From: Anaerolineales bacterium HSG25 | Lineage (GTDB): Bacteria > Chloroflexota > Anaerolineae > 4572-78 > J111 | DNA length: 64,000 nucleotides | Direction: 5' to 3' | Assembly (NCBI GenBank): GCA_030377865.1 | Contig: JAUCGA010000004.1 | Location: 50,324 to 114,323, forward strand | Shown: positions 50,043-59,588 of the stretch, piece after piece | How the letters are laid out: each line of letters begins with the position of its first letter | Position numbering within the stretch: position 1 is the first letter of the stretch | The notes under the pieces: generated by a model | The model's input: only the letters and a program-made list of their open reading frames with translations | The model's database searches: none | Told to the model about the DNA's origin: nothing | Program-made: the position numbers and the translations under genes

Positions 50043-52157
50043 TTAACGTCCGACTAAAATAATCGTTGACCTCGCTCCAACTAAAAAGTTACGTTGGTTA
50101 TTTAGTTTTGGCTCATGCCCCGGTTCATAGCAGTCGTGCGGAGATTTTGTGCCAGTGTTGGCAAATAAATGCCACAGTTGTCCTTCGGGAGGATGAGGCA
50201 GTTCGACCTGATGGTCTTCCCAATGGGCATTAGCAAACACGTAGATATAATCATCTGGTTTAGAGCCATGATGGGCATGCTCGCCGCACAACATAAAGCC
50301 AAAGGTTCGACTGCCGGCATCCCAATTCGGAACCCAAGCCTTGATACCATGCCACGTCACATCGTTGTAGCCACTGCCCACATAATCCTTATTTTGAAAA
50401 TGGTCATTATTTCGTAAAACGGGATGAGCCTTACGGAAAGCAATACAATTCTTGAAAAATCGGAATATATCTTGATTTTTCTCTAATAATGACCAGTCGA
50501 GCCAGTTCCAATCGACATCCTGACAGTAGGTGTTGTTGTTACCATGTTGAGTCCGTCCCATCTCATCCCCCATCAGAATCATCGGTACCCCTTGGCTGAC
50601 CATCAGTAGGGCGACAGCGTTACGGACTTGCTGACGACGAAGCTGATTAATACCCTTATCGTTGCTCTCACCTTCATGACCACAATTCCAACTGTAGTTA
50701 TCATTGGCTCCATCCCGTCCATCTTCACCGTTGGCCTGATTATGTTTCTCATTATATGAGTACAAATCCAGCAGGGTAAATCCATCATGGGCGGTGACAA
50801 AGTTGACCGAGGCTTGAGGGCCACGTTCGGGATACAGGTCGGGCGAGCCTTGAATCCGTTGTACCATCTCGCCAACATGATCTTCATCACCTCGTAAAAA
50901 CCGGCGAATAGCATCTCGATATTTGCCATTCCACTCACCCCAACGGTCATACGCAGGGAAGGAGCCGACCTGATACAGCCCACCCGCATCCCATGCTTCG
51001 GCAATCAGTTTACATTTAGCCAGAATCGGGTCGTAAGCCAACGCTTCAATCAGGGGCGGATTGGCGAGTGGATGGCCCAAGGGGTCACGTCCTAAAATCG
51101 AGGCTAAATCGAACCGGAAACCGTCGATATGATATTCAGCCACCCAATAACGCAAACAGTCCAGCACCAGATTCCGTACCACCGGATTGTTACAATTCAT
51201 GGTATTGCCGGTTCCGCTAAAGTTAAAATAATGACCGTCGGGAGTGAGCATGTAATAAGTTTTGTTATCAATCCCCCGAAATGAGATGGTTTCGCCTTGT
51301 TCATCTCCTTCACCAGTATGATTAAAGACCACATCTAGCATAATTTCGATGCCATTTTTGTGTAGTTCTTTGACTAGTGCCTTCAACTCATCGACCTGCA
51401 TGCCGAGTCGACCACTGGCCGCGTATCCGGCTTTGGGGGCGAAAAATCCGACGGTGCTATAGCCCCAATAGTTGATTAGCCCCTGGCCGGTTTGAGGGTT
51501 GACGAAATGGTTCTCCAACTCATCAAACTCAAAAATCGGCATGAGTTCGATACAGTTTATCCCTAACTGCTTAAAATAAGGGATTTTTTCTCGAATTGCG
51601 GCAAAGGTGCCCGGGTGCTTAACACCTGATGAGGGGTGTTGAGTAAAGCCGCGCACATGCATCTCGTAGATGATGAGTTCCTCAATTGGAATCTCTAACA
51701 AACGGTCAGCCTCCCAATCAAAATCACTCGGAACAATTTGGGCACGATGGCGGTAGACTTCGTTGTCGCGAGGCAATAGCCCCCATGTCTCCTGCCCACC
51801 AATCGCTCTGGCATAAGGATCAAGCAGGATTTTAGAGTAGTCAAACCGATGCCCGGCATGAGGACTGTAGAGGCCATCCATACGATAGCCATACTCAATA
51901 TCTTCGGGGTCTAAACCAAAAACAACCATAGCGAATACATGCCCGACCCGAAACTCCTCTGGAAACGGAATTTCGACCAACGGCTCTTGCCCCTCTTTCT
52001 CAAAAATTACCAAGGTACAACGACTAGCTTGGCTAGAAAATATAGAAAAATTGATCCCTCCACCGGGGACGAGAGTCGCTCCAAAGGGGTAGGGCTGTCC
52101 GGCTCGGAGGCCAAACTTTTTGTGGTAATGGGTTGGGTAAGCATCAATACGTTCCAT
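50043..52157 (-). CDS. glgX: Glycogen debranching enzyme GlgX (GH13 isoamylase type)
   Basis: It hydrolyses alpha-1,6 branches in glycogen or related glucan in the cytoplasm. GGAA precedes the ATG. A CBM48-like N-domain (FGATLVPGGGINFSIFSS) is followed by the GH13 barrel: DVVFNHTGEGDE (region I), GFRFDLASILGRD (II, nucleophile Asp), LIAEAWDAGGLYQVG (III, acid Glu) and FVTAHDGFTLLDL (IV). 704 residues is normal. It is a single gene between the partner-switching genes. The glycosidase fragment at the window start may act on related substrates. Confidence 0.93.
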   Translation of the reverse strand: MERIDAYPTHYHKKFGLRAGQPYPFGATLVPGGGINFSIFSSQASRCTLVIFEKEGQEPLVEIPFPEEFRVGHVFAMVVFGLDPEDIEYGYRMDGLYSPHAGHRFDYSKILLDPYARAIGGQETWGLLPRDNEVYRHRAQIVPSDFDWEADRLLEIPIEELIIYEMHVRGFTQHPSSGVKHPGTFAAIREKIPYFKQLGINCIELMPIFEFDELENHFVNPQTGQGLINYWGYSTVGFFAPKAGYAASGRLGMQVDELKALVKELHKNGIEIMLDVVFNHTGEGDEQGETISFRGIDNKTYYMLTPDGHYFNFSGTGNTMNCNNPVVRNLVLDCLRYWVAEYHIDGFRFDLASILGRDPLGHPLANPPLIEALAYDPILAKCKLIAEAWDAGGLYQVGSFPAYDRWGEWNGKYRDAIRRFLRGDEDHVGEMVQRIQGSPDLYPERGPQASVNFVTAHDGFTLLDLYSYNEKHNQANGEDGRDGANDNYSWNCGHEGESNDKGINQLRRQQVRNAVALLMVSQGVPMILMGDEMGRTQHGNNNTYCQDVDWNWLDWSLLEKNQDIFRFFKNCIAFRKAHPVLRNNDHFQNKDYVGSGYNDVTWHGIKAWVPNWDAGSRTFGFMLCGEHAHHGSKPDDYIYVFANAHWEDHQVELPHPPEGQLWHLFANTGTKSPHDCYEPGHEPKLNNQRNFLVGARSTIILVGR

Positions 52158-52264
52158 GTCAATAGTTCCTGTCTGTTTAGTTCAGTTTGTATTATCAATG
52201 TAAGAAAAAGCAACTTAGTTGGGAGCGCAGACATCCCTGTCTGCGAGGCTATGACAGACAAGGA

Positions 52265-52572
52265 GTAAAAGTTCAGTAATACCGCCCTAAGTAACTTTCA
52301 TTTCTAAGTTGTCACTTTTCCCGGAGTGCAAGAATTCCATTCTTGCTGTCAAAATACAATTTTGACACTCCTGTTTTCCTGATCGTTGCGATTATGTAAT
52401 CGCAACGGGTATTTGGCGGGTATATCCTCCTTCAAGGAGGCTTCGCGCTACCCGCCTATTATGGGTACACTTCTGTTTTTTACAAGTTAGTTCTGAAAAC
52501 TACTTAGAAACCCGATTTCTCAAAGAAGTCGGGTTTCTGACGCTCTTTTTGGCGAGTTCGCTGAATATTTAC
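52265..52572. mobile_element. M4 element interrupted by an M5 element
   Basis: M4 pieces (52265-52289 and 52505-52572) match the continuous M4 at 32833-32923. The flanks GACAAGGA and GATAAGGA are an 8-bp duplication with one mismatch. The break carries an M5 insertion at 52290-52504 bordered by TA, so M5 came later. Inside M5 is another palindromic core, GTTGCGATTATGTAATCGCAAC, shared with the tandem repeat at 22677-22936. Confidence 0.8.
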
Positions 52573-52635
52573 GATAAGGATGTCTGCGCTCCCAGTATCC
52601 TCGAACAGGTTACTTGATGAATTTTGCTCAACTGC

Positions 52636-54375
52636 CTAAAAATAATGAAGCGTCTTCGCCCAGCCGATACCCGCTTGCTCACATCTCTGCCTTGCCGATT
52701 CGGTAAAGCCACCTAACGATAAAAAGCCCGCCAACACAGCCTGTTCTGGGTTTTGTTGTTGATAAACCGCTACTTTCTCCTGAAAATCCTCAATATCGGT
52801 CAGGTTAGCTTTAACTTGTCGTTTCCGAACCTCAACCAACAGGACGCGCTCATCACTCGACTCGGCCACAATATCCAGCTCCATCTTTTTGCCATCTGCC
52901 CGCTGAATAATGAGTCGGGTTTGAACATGCACCATGTTCAGTTTCGTCTCATCGGTCGCACCGGCAAAAAAATCAGCCATCTTAAATCGTTTCCGACTAC
53001 GCAGGGTGTTCGCAAACAGATACTCCGCCGCTTTGCCTTCAACATCTGCTAATTTCCCGCGTAGGCGGTTATTTGTCCGTTGCAACTCGACAACTTGCTC
53101 TCGGAAACCGATTCTCAAATCAGGGATAGTTTGATCTTCGGCCAGTTCCATCTCAAAACGATGGCGTAAAATCAAGTTCAGCGTCCCATCCTGCAACCCC
53201 CGAAACTGAATGTCGGCACTGCCCCACTCTATCAAATCACCTTTGACCATAGCGATTAGTTTGCGGTGAATCGTCTTTTCACTTTCCTCAAGTTGCAGGG
53301 TGGCCTTGAGTTGCCGTGGAGTCCAGTAACGCTCATTATGTTTGTTCAGGTGCAGTAACAATCGTTTACCATTCTGGTCATTAATCCGGTCTACAGTTTT
53401 GTTGATATATTCGCTCCATGTGCCGGATAGCTCGGAACCTCGATGGGCAATCTCATAGTTGACCGCTTCGATGACTCCCTCCGAATGGGTCAAATCTCGG
53501 CCCGGATAGTTACTTTGAATCACACAGGAGATGAAAAACGGGTCGGCTAGACAGAGTTCGTTAATTTGTACTGCCGTTTCGTTAGTAATCGGCTCCTCAT
53601 ACACCTCGGCATATTTATAAACCGCTTGCAACCCTTCCGCCTCGGTCAGATAGGGTGAAAATTCAATGGCACTCAGCCGGCCCGCTTCCAGATATTTGCC
53701 CATAATCTCCAGCATCCAGCCGACATAAGAGCCGGTCGCTAACATCGGAGCCACCTTTGATTCGGAGACCTCATGGAAACTACCCGGCATCGATTCCATT
53801 GGTTTCTCTTTGAGAACCGGGTCACGATAAATGTGGACGGACAAATATTGGAACTCATCAATCATCACCAAAATCCGTTGCTCAGAACGTGAGGCCATCC
53901 GATGGGGGGCTGTATGAGCAGTATCCCACAATAGATCATAATCTCCAGCTTGTTTATCATTGAGCATCGATGTCACATCATTAACCAAAACCGAAATGCC
54001 CTTGGTTTGCCCATAATCTCTAATCTGTTCCATCGTGAGAAGTTCGGTCACAAATGACGGCTCTCGCTCCACAAAAGAGATGTAGTGAGAGGCCAAGGTG
54101 CGGTAATATTTAATGGCAAAGTTGGGATACCAAACCGACCTATCGGAAATACTGATGTAAAAAGGAATCACCTGCCCATTGGCTGACCAAAGCTGATTAA
54201 ACAGCCGTTGCACAAAGGAGGTTTTGCCGCTTTTGCGCCGCCCCAAAATCGCCCATGATTTGGAGAGCTTTTTGGGCATGTTGGCTGTCCATTTATTGAA
54301 TTTTTTGAACTCTTGTTCGCGGCCTACCAGTAGCTCTGGGATGCCGATTTTTTCTTCTAAGGGACATTTCATCAT
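52636..54375 (-). CDS. Divergent ATPase-nuclease protein (fourth member of the array family)
   Basis: 579 residues. Walker A is AILGRRKSGKTSFVQRL (about 42-58), Walker B is ILVMIDEFQYLSVH, and a winged-helix-like segment lies near 345-400. The last 90 residues hold a nuclease-like motif, KMELDIVAESSDERVLLVEV, where Asp and E-x-R replace the E-x-K of the array copies. The overall order matches the 2.2-8.3 kb array, but residues are mostly different. It has a possible coiled coil (QVVELQRTNNRLRGKLADVE). It stands alone, flanked by M4/M5 and M1 elements. Confidence 0.75.
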   Translation of the reverse strand: MMKCPLEEKIGIPELLVGREQEFKKFNKWTANMPKKLSKSWAILGRRKSGKTSFVQRLFNQLWSANGQVIPFYISISDRSVWYPNFAIKYYRTLASHYISFVEREPSFVTELLTMEQIRDYGQTKGISVLVNDVTSMLNDKQAGDYDLLWDTAHTAPHRMASRSEQRILVMIDEFQYLSVHIYRDPVLKEKPMESMPGSFHEVSESKVAPMLATGSYVGWMLEIMGKYLEAGRLSAIEFSPYLTEAEGLQAVYKYAEVYEEPITNETAVQINELCLADPFFISCVIQSNYPGRDLTHSEGVIEAVNYEIAHRGSELSGTWSEYINKTVDRINDQNGKRLLLHLNKHNERYWTPRQLKATLQLEESEKTIHRKLIAMVKGDLIEWGSADIQFRGLQDGTLNLILRHRFEMELAEDQTIPDLRIGFREQVVELQRTNNRLRGKLADVEGKAAEYLFANTLRSRKRFKMADFFAGATDETKLNMVHVQTRLIIQRADGKKMELDIVAESSDERVLLVEVRKRQVKANLTDIEDFQEKVAVYQQQNPEQAVLAGFLSLGGFTESARQRCEQAGIGWAKTLHYF

Positions 54376-54394
54376 TCTTCCATTGGATGCCTAA

Positions 54395-54547
54395 GGCAGT
54401 TCCAACTTTTAAAATCTCCCAAACTGATTAAATTCTCTATGTCATTCCCGCATGCTTTTAGCGGGAATCCACATTCTGCATACAAATGGATGCCCGATAA
54501 CAACATTCGGGCATGACATTTGGGAGGTTTATTTTCTTGGAGTTACC
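54395..54547. mobile_element. M1 element (153 bp)
   Basis: It is nearly identical to 49539-49692. The flanks are TAA (54392-54394) and TTA (54548-54550), a 3-bp duplication with one change. Confidence 0.75.
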
Positions 54548-54574
54548 TTAGAGCCGTTGCTCCATGCGCCGAAT

Positions 54575-54910
54575 CTAACTATTGACCGCATCCAAACCTT
54601 TACCCAAATCGTCATATAAGGTAAAAAAATCCAGAAAACCGGTTACAGACATGGTATCTTGCAACTCTTCTGACAACCCGACGAGAACTACGGTACCATC
54701 ACTACCCGATATTTTGCGATAAATTAGCAATAAGACGCGTAATCCAGCACTTGACATGTAAGGAACTCGAGTCATATCTAAAACTACTTTACACCCCGGC
54801 TCGACTAATGGCAAAATTTTCTCTTGGGCGGCGGCGGCGGTACTGCCGTCTAAATCGCCAATCATTTCCACGACTGAGGCGTTGCGAATTGTTTTAATGT
54901 TAATATCCAT
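54575..54910 (-). CDS. STAS-domain anti-sigma factor antagonist (SpoIIAA/RsbV-like)
   Basis: GGAGAT precedes the ATG. The 111-residue STAS fold carries VEMIGDLDGSTAAAAQEKI, VVLDMTRVPYMSSAGLRVLL (with the phosphorylatable Ser in MSSAG) and VVLVGLSEELQDTMSVTGF. It would be phosphorylated by an RsbW-type kinase and dephosphorylated by a SpoIIE-type phosphatase, both of which are encoded at 47.2-49.5 kb. The target sigma factor or output is not visible in this window. Confidence 0.9.
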   Translation of the reverse strand: MDINIKTIRNASVVEMIGDLDGSTAAAAQEKILPLVEPGCKVVLDMTRVPYMSSAGLRVLLLIYRKISGSDGTVVLVGLSEELQDTMSVTGFLDFFTLYDDLGKGLDAVNS

Positions 54911-54947
54911 TTATATAATCTCCATTTTGGATTTTAGATTGCCGATT

Positions 54948-56735
54948 TTAGATTTCGATCCACACCAGTCGATCAAAACCGACGGCGACTACGCTATAGG
55001 TGCGTAATCGTAATTTAGAGCCGTAGGTCGATTGTAAAGTTGTGCGATATCTAGTTAGTTTGGTTTTAGAATCCTTTAGGGCTTGTTTGACTAATTTTAA
55101 GGCATTTAGTTCTTCGACACTCATGGCCCGCACTTGCTCGCCGGTTAAATTATGTTTGCCAAGTTCAATATATTTGAACTCTAGCAAAAAGTCCAATAAT
55201 TGGAAGCGACGCATATCAGGTCGAATAATCATGGTCAGGTCGGCGTAGTCTCGTTGCAAAGATGTTTCCGAATCCATGATGTAGAAAGTGTCGTTGAACA
55301 ACATGGTCAAAAAAGCGGTCTTAATCGTTAACTCATTGGCCCACCGATAATCACGGTTGTCGAATACCTTGAAATATTTTTGGGTCATGAAGTCGCACAG
55401 GGGTTGAATGTCACCTGATTGATAAAAATGCTCCACCACCCGTTCGGCCTCATCACGGATCGTAAATCCGGGCAACAACATCTCTTGAATCCGCTCCACA
55501 TACAGCTTACGGATGACCAGATTCGGGATATGTAGAATAAGTTTTCCTTGTGCGGTTAGCGATTCGGACAAGGTTAATACCCCAAAATAGTAGAGCAAAG
55601 AGACCATGAAGGTTCGATCATGTGACTGTCTCAACATCTCTTTTACGCCAAATCGATCCGCTAAGGCGGAAATCACCAGCGAATCAGTGTCATTCAAGGC
55701 TTGACTAATGACTGTCTCTCCATACGGTAACTGCGACACATACGCGATTTTATTCCGATCCATCGCCATATTATGATCTAACATTTGGCGGGGGTATTTG
55801 CAGTGACGCTGAAATGATCTCATAAAGTAAATGGACAGCGTTGGGTTATAAATTAACGGCTCTGTTTCGTAGGTAAAGCTATAACCGTTGTAAAATGTTC
55901 GCATCATGTGCAACGCTTCATCGACCTGCTCGGTTGAGAACTGACATTTGGTGGCAATCTGTTGCAGTGCCTCAGCCACCTCATGCTCCCAAAAGCCACA
56001 CATATCATTAAAATCTGGTTCAAGGTAGATATTGGTGGCGATGTTAAAGCCACTGGTCATGTCACTCATCACCACCGGAGAAACACCAGTGATAAACACA
56101 CGGTCAATACCTCGTCCCTCTGTACCCGATTTGACCACCTTAAAAAGGATTTTTAACATGCCCTCGCCTTGAATCAATGTCTCATATCGAGTTTGGCTAC
56201 TCGACTGACCAGCCATCAGTACTTCATTGGCAAAGTTGTCATACTCGTCAATCAGGAGGTATATCTTGTAGGGGGTCATATTAACCGCAGTTAAGATTGA
56301 AGCGAGTGAGGCGACCGCATTCGTGGGGTTAATTTCGACCTGATACGATAATAAGGTCTGGTATCGGCTTACAAAATCTTTGATACTGCCGTTAATATGA
56401 TCATGTAAGGCTTGTTTAATCTCCTCAACATCTCCCTGAGCGTCAATCTCCGAAAAGTTCCATTTTAAGATGAGATACTGATTGTGTAACGGGGTCGGAT
56501 CCTGCCCAATCGCTAAATGCCCAAATAACCGCTCGAACTCGTCAGCCTTGTTAACATCGTAATAGTTTTCCAACATCGACAGGAGTAGGCTTTTGCCAAA
56601 ACGACGCGGTCTTAGAAAGAGTAAGACATCTCCAGCATCCTCAAGCAATTCTATTTTATTGGTGCGATCTACATAGAAGTAGTTTTGGGTGATTATTTTG
56701 TAAAAATCGGCATTGCCGTAAGGAAATTTTATCAT
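54948..56735 (-). CDS. AAA-ATPase-like protein with C-terminal PD-(D/E)XK (PDDEXK_9 type)
   Basis: 595 residues. It begins with the family opening MIKFPYGNADFYKIITQNYF then YVDRTNKIELLED. Walker A-like is LRPRRFGKSLLLSML (about 40-54) and Walker B-like YKIYLLIDEYDNFANEV. The C-terminal nuclease-like part has DLTMIIRPDMRRFQLLDFLL and LLEFKYIELG (E-x-K). The family (AAA-ATPase_like plus DUF1703/PDDEXK_9) is abundant in bacteroidetes, clostridia and filamentous bacteria and has no settled function. The next gene upstream starts at 56739 on the other side of a 3-base gap, a remnant restriction gene. Confidence 0.88.
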   Translation of the reverse strand: MIKFPYGNADFYKIITQNYFYVDRTNKIELLEDAGDVLLFLRPRRFGKSLLLSMLENYYDVNKADEFERLFGHLAIGQDPTPLHNQYLILKWNFSEIDAQGDVEEIKQALHDHINGSIKDFVSRYQTLLSYQVEINPTNAVASLASILTAVNMTPYKIYLLIDEYDNFANEVLMAGQSSSQTRYETLIQGEGMLKILFKVVKSGTEGRGIDRVFITGVSPVVMSDMTSGFNIATNIYLEPDFNDMCGFWEHEVAEALQQIATKCQFSTEQVDEALHMMRTFYNGYSFTYETEPLIYNPTLSIYFMRSFQRHCKYPRQMLDHNMAMDRNKIAYVSQLPYGETVISQALNDTDSLVISALADRFGVKEMLRQSHDRTFMVSLLYYFGVLTLSESLTAQGKLILHIPNLVIRKLYVERIQEMLLPGFTIRDEAERVVEHFYQSGDIQPLCDFMTQKYFKVFDNRDYRWANELTIKTAFLTMLFNDTFYIMDSETSLQRDYADLTMIIRPDMRRFQLLDFLLEFKYIELGKHNLTGEQVRAMSVEELNALKLVKQALKDSKTKLTRYRTTLQSTYGSKLRLRTYSVVAVGFDRLVWIEI

Positions 56736-56738
56736 GAT

Positions 56739-57071
56739 TTAACGTTGAACCGCCTCCTCGACAATCTGAACCTCTTTATCCGTAAGGGTATAAAGTTGGT
56801 AAACTACAAAAAATTTACGCACCCCACCAACCCGAAAGCTATAATCGGGGGCTTTGGTCGCTCGTCCTACGCTGATGGAATCTTCATGCACCACATCTTT
56901 ATAGGCTTCGGCGTATCCTTGTTCGTTGGTCACATCCCAACCGAGCGCCTTAAAAAATGGATCAATAAATTCAGTTCGTACCCGCGCCTCTTTGTAATCG
57001 GCTTGGGTATAACTGTCACGATGGGTCGTAAATCGTTCAATTAGTTCAACAATTTCGTTCGGTATAGTCAT
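56739..57071 (-). pseudogene. Collapsed type IIG-like restriction-modification gene (internal deletion)
   Basis: Residues 1-83 match the N-terminal nuclease part of Eco57I-type enzymes: RTEFIDPFFKALGWDV, NEQGYAEAYKDVVHEDSI and KAPDYSFRVGGVRKFFV. The next expected element is the EAKKP motif with the catalytic Glu and Lys, but the frame changes to VYQLYTLTDKEVQIVEEA, which looks like the conserved extreme C-terminus of the same family. It therefore seems to be a roughly 3 kb internal deletion that kept frame. The methylase and target-recognition parts are missing. It lies between the EndoG-type and the AAA/PDDEXK genes on the same strand. Confidence 0.65.
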
Positions 57072-57084
57072 CTGTAAATTATAG

Positions 57085-57897
57085 CTAACTTTTCCACCAA
57101 CTGGTATTTAGATTTGCTTTAACAGATTGTCCTTTTCTGCCTAATTTATTGAAAAATTTATACGTTGTAGCCTTTTCGACATTTTTAACCGACATGGCGT
57201 ATCTCCATAGTTTAGCACTATTAATCGCTCGGTTGGGAAGAATAAATCCAATAGATTTATCATGATTAAAAGCATAAATAACTTTGTAGAACGCTTTCGG
57301 TATAGGTATTCCGTTGACTCGACGAGGACGCTTGCCATATATCGGGCCAGTAACAACCGCTAATTTTCCCTTGCTGAATGTCCACTTACGAACAGTATCC
57401 TCTAAACTTCCCCATGCTTGACGATTTAAGGCCGGATGTTGTGGTACAATATTCGACATGATAAAGGTTTCATTGTTACTCGCGTGGCTAAAATCAACAG
57501 TCGCGCTTGGGGCAAGATGTCCTCTATCATAACCGATACCAGCATAATCGTCAGATTTTATTCTGCAATCTTTTGGTACATTCGTATCAGCATAAAAGCT
57601 CCCGCCTCGATTTACATCTACACTGATAGACCATTTCGTGATGATGTATGAGACCCACAGCGCGCTTTTCCATTTTTTGCTAAATCCCAGGCTGTAGCCC
57701 TGTCGGTCAAACACAATATCAGATTTGCAAGGTTCACCCAACAGCCGATGATTTGTACGAGCAAACCACCATGTATAAGTACCGTGTCGGCGCGTCCAGA
57801 TATATTTCCGAAATATATAATAAATTGTCATACTGATAGTTGTCAGTATCACAAACAAGATCAGTTCCATGTAAAATTGTCCGATTATAGTAGGCAT
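57085..57897 (-). CDS. Membrane-anchored DNA/RNA non-specific endonuclease (NUC1/EndoG family)
   Basis: An N-terminal membrane segment (about residues 8-30) is followed by an extracytoplasmic or membrane-tethered nuclease. The catalytic site is GYDRGHLAPSAT (His), with the Mg-binding Asn in SNIVPQHPALNRQAWGSLE. VVTGPIYG is also conserved. At 270 residues it is of typical size. It follows the XPB helicase gene with a 26-base gap on the same strand, and is followed by the collapsed restriction gene after 13 bases, so it may be co-transcribed with the helicase operon. Confidence 0.85.
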   Translation of the reverse strand: MPTIIGQFYMELILFVILTTISMTIYYIFRKYIWTRRHGTYTWWFARTNHRLLGEPCKSDIVFDRQGYSLGFSKKWKSALWVSYIITKWSISVDVNRGGSFYADTNVPKDCRIKSDDYAGIGYDRGHLAPSATVDFSHASNNETFIMSNIVPQHPALNRQAWGSLEDTVRKWTFSKGKLAVVTGPIYGKRPRRVNGIPIPKAFYKVIYAFNHDKSIGFILPNRAINSAKLWRYAMSVKNVEKATTYKFFNKLGRKGQSVKANLNTSWWKS

Positions 57898-57923
57898 AAT
57901 ATATTACCAAGGAATACCTGTTC

Positions 57924-59588
57924 CTATTGAAAATACTGAATATGATACTTATACCCCTGCTCAACCAGAAACAGTTGCCGATTAAGGCCAAACTGTTGTT
58001 CGGTTGTGCCTTTAGAGACGAGGGTATAAAAATGGGAGCGTCGTTTGTTGGGGCGTAAAATTCGGCCTAACCGTTGGGCTTCTTCTTGACGAGAGCCGTA
58101 CATGCCCGATATTTGGATCATGACATTGGCATCCGGTAAATCAACGGCAAAGTTGGCGACTTTGGAAACTGCCAGAACCTTTATCTCTCCCGATTTGAAG
58201 GCGTTATACAGCTTCTGGCGCTCGTCATGTTTGGTTTTGCCGGTAATCAGCGGCAGATTCAGGGCTTTGGCGATAGCATTCAGTTGGGCGATATACATCC
58301 CAATCACCAAAATATTATCATCAGCATGGTTGGTTATCAACTCTTTAACCAGTTCAATTTTGCGCGAGTTTTCCGCCGCTATGCGGAACTTACCCCGTTT
58401 ATCGGCATGGGCATAGTTCAACTCCTCGTCACGAGGCATGGGCAAACGATATTCGGTACAGTAGGCTTCGGCGATATAACCGCGACTTTCTAGCACTCGC
58501 CACGGCACATCGTACCGTTTAGGGCCAATTAGGGCGAACACATCATCCTCTTTTTTGTCCTCTCTGACCAACGTGGCGGTTAGCCCCAAACGCCGCCGAG
58601 CCTGAATCTCGGTCGTGGCTCGAAAGACCGGTGCGGGCAGGAGATGCACCTCATCATAAACAATCAGTCCCCAGTTCTGTTCATTAAAGATACCCAGATT
58701 CGCAAAGGGAGCCTCTTTGTTTTTGCGGTAGGTTAACATTTGGTAGGTAGTAATGGTAATCGGTTTGATATTTTTGGTCAAACCTGTGTACTCACCGATT
58801 TGCTCCGGCGTGACATGGGTTTTGTTGAGCAGTTCGTCTCGCCATTGATGCACGGAAATGTTATTAGTGGTTACAATTAGGGTCTCATTCGAGATACGAG
58901 CCATAGTCCCCAAGCCGATAATCGTTTTGCCTGAACCACACGGTAACACAATCACGCCGCTACCGCCACTTTTACGCCCGCTTTTATAAAAGGCTTCCAC
59001 GGCATCGATTTGATAATCTCGCAGACCGAACTCGTTGCCATCCAAATCGACATCTCGCAAGGCGATTTGTAGGTCGGCTCCGGTCAAATAACCGCACAAA
59101 TCCTTGACCGGATATCCCGCCTTAATCAGCGCCTGCTTGACGTTGCCTCGTTCTCCGGCGCTGACCAGCAGGGTATCATCGACTCGGTCAAGCCAGAATT
59201 TTTGCAGAGGTTTATCATGATAAACCTGCTCCAAAATAAAGCTGTCTGTCACCTGCAAACGTAGCTTATCCGCCGATTCCTTCTCCAAAATCAACTTGCC
59301 ATACGTGGCATGCCACTCGGTCAACTCGGTGATGAGGTTTGAGGGGACATCGTACTTGCAAAAATCGGCCAGCCCGACCGTAATCTCAGTGACAGGAATC
59401 TCCAACGCGGCCGCGTTCCAGATTGATAAGGGGGTGATGCGGTAGGTGTGGATGAACTCTGGCGATTTAACCAACTCGGCAAAAGCGGCCAAAAAATCGC
59501 GACAGGCATTATATTGGACATGGTCAACCTCTAGCATGAGGGTGTGATCACTTTGAATAATTAACGGGCCACTTTTTGAACCGCTCAT
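57924..59588 (-). CDS. XPB/Ssl2-family DNA helicase
   Basis: Superfamily 2 3'-5' helicase, 554 residues. The N-domain (about 1-190) is the helicase-associated damage-recognition-like part. Motif I is LPCGSGKTIIGLG, motif II is VYDEVHLLPAP (DEVH), motif III TATLVREDKKEDD contains the RED sequence of XPB proteins, and motif VI is QRLGRILRPNKRR. XPB proteins act in repair or transcription-coupled DNA opening; in bacteria the role is unclear. It overlaps the upstream gene by 4 bases (ATGA). Confidence 0.92.
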   Translation of the reverse strand: MSGSKSGPLIIQSDHTLMLEVDHVQYNACRDFLAAFAELVKSPEFIHTYRITPLSIWNAAALEIPVTEITVGLADFCKYDVPSNLITELTEWHATYGKLILEKESADKLRLQVTDSFILEQVYHDKPLQKFWLDRVDDTLLVSAGERGNVKQALIKAGYPVKDLCGYLTGADLQIALRDVDLDGNEFGLRDYQIDAVEAFYKSGRKSGGSGVIVLPCGSGKTIIGLGTMARISNETLIVTTNNISVHQWRDELLNKTHVTPEQIGEYTGLTKNIKPITITTYQMLTYRKNKEAPFANLGIFNEQNWGLIVYDEVHLLPAPVFRATTEIQARRRLGLTATLVREDKKEDDVFALIGPKRYDVPWRVLESRGYIAEAYCTEYRLPMPRDEELNYAHADKRGKFRIAAENSRKIELVKELITNHADDNILVIGMYIAQLNAIAKALNLPLITGKTKHDERQKLYNAFKSGEIKVLAVSKVANFAVDLPDANVMIQISGMYGSRQEEAQRLGRILRPNKRRSHFYTLVSKGTTEQQFGLNRQLFLVEQGYKYHIQYFQ

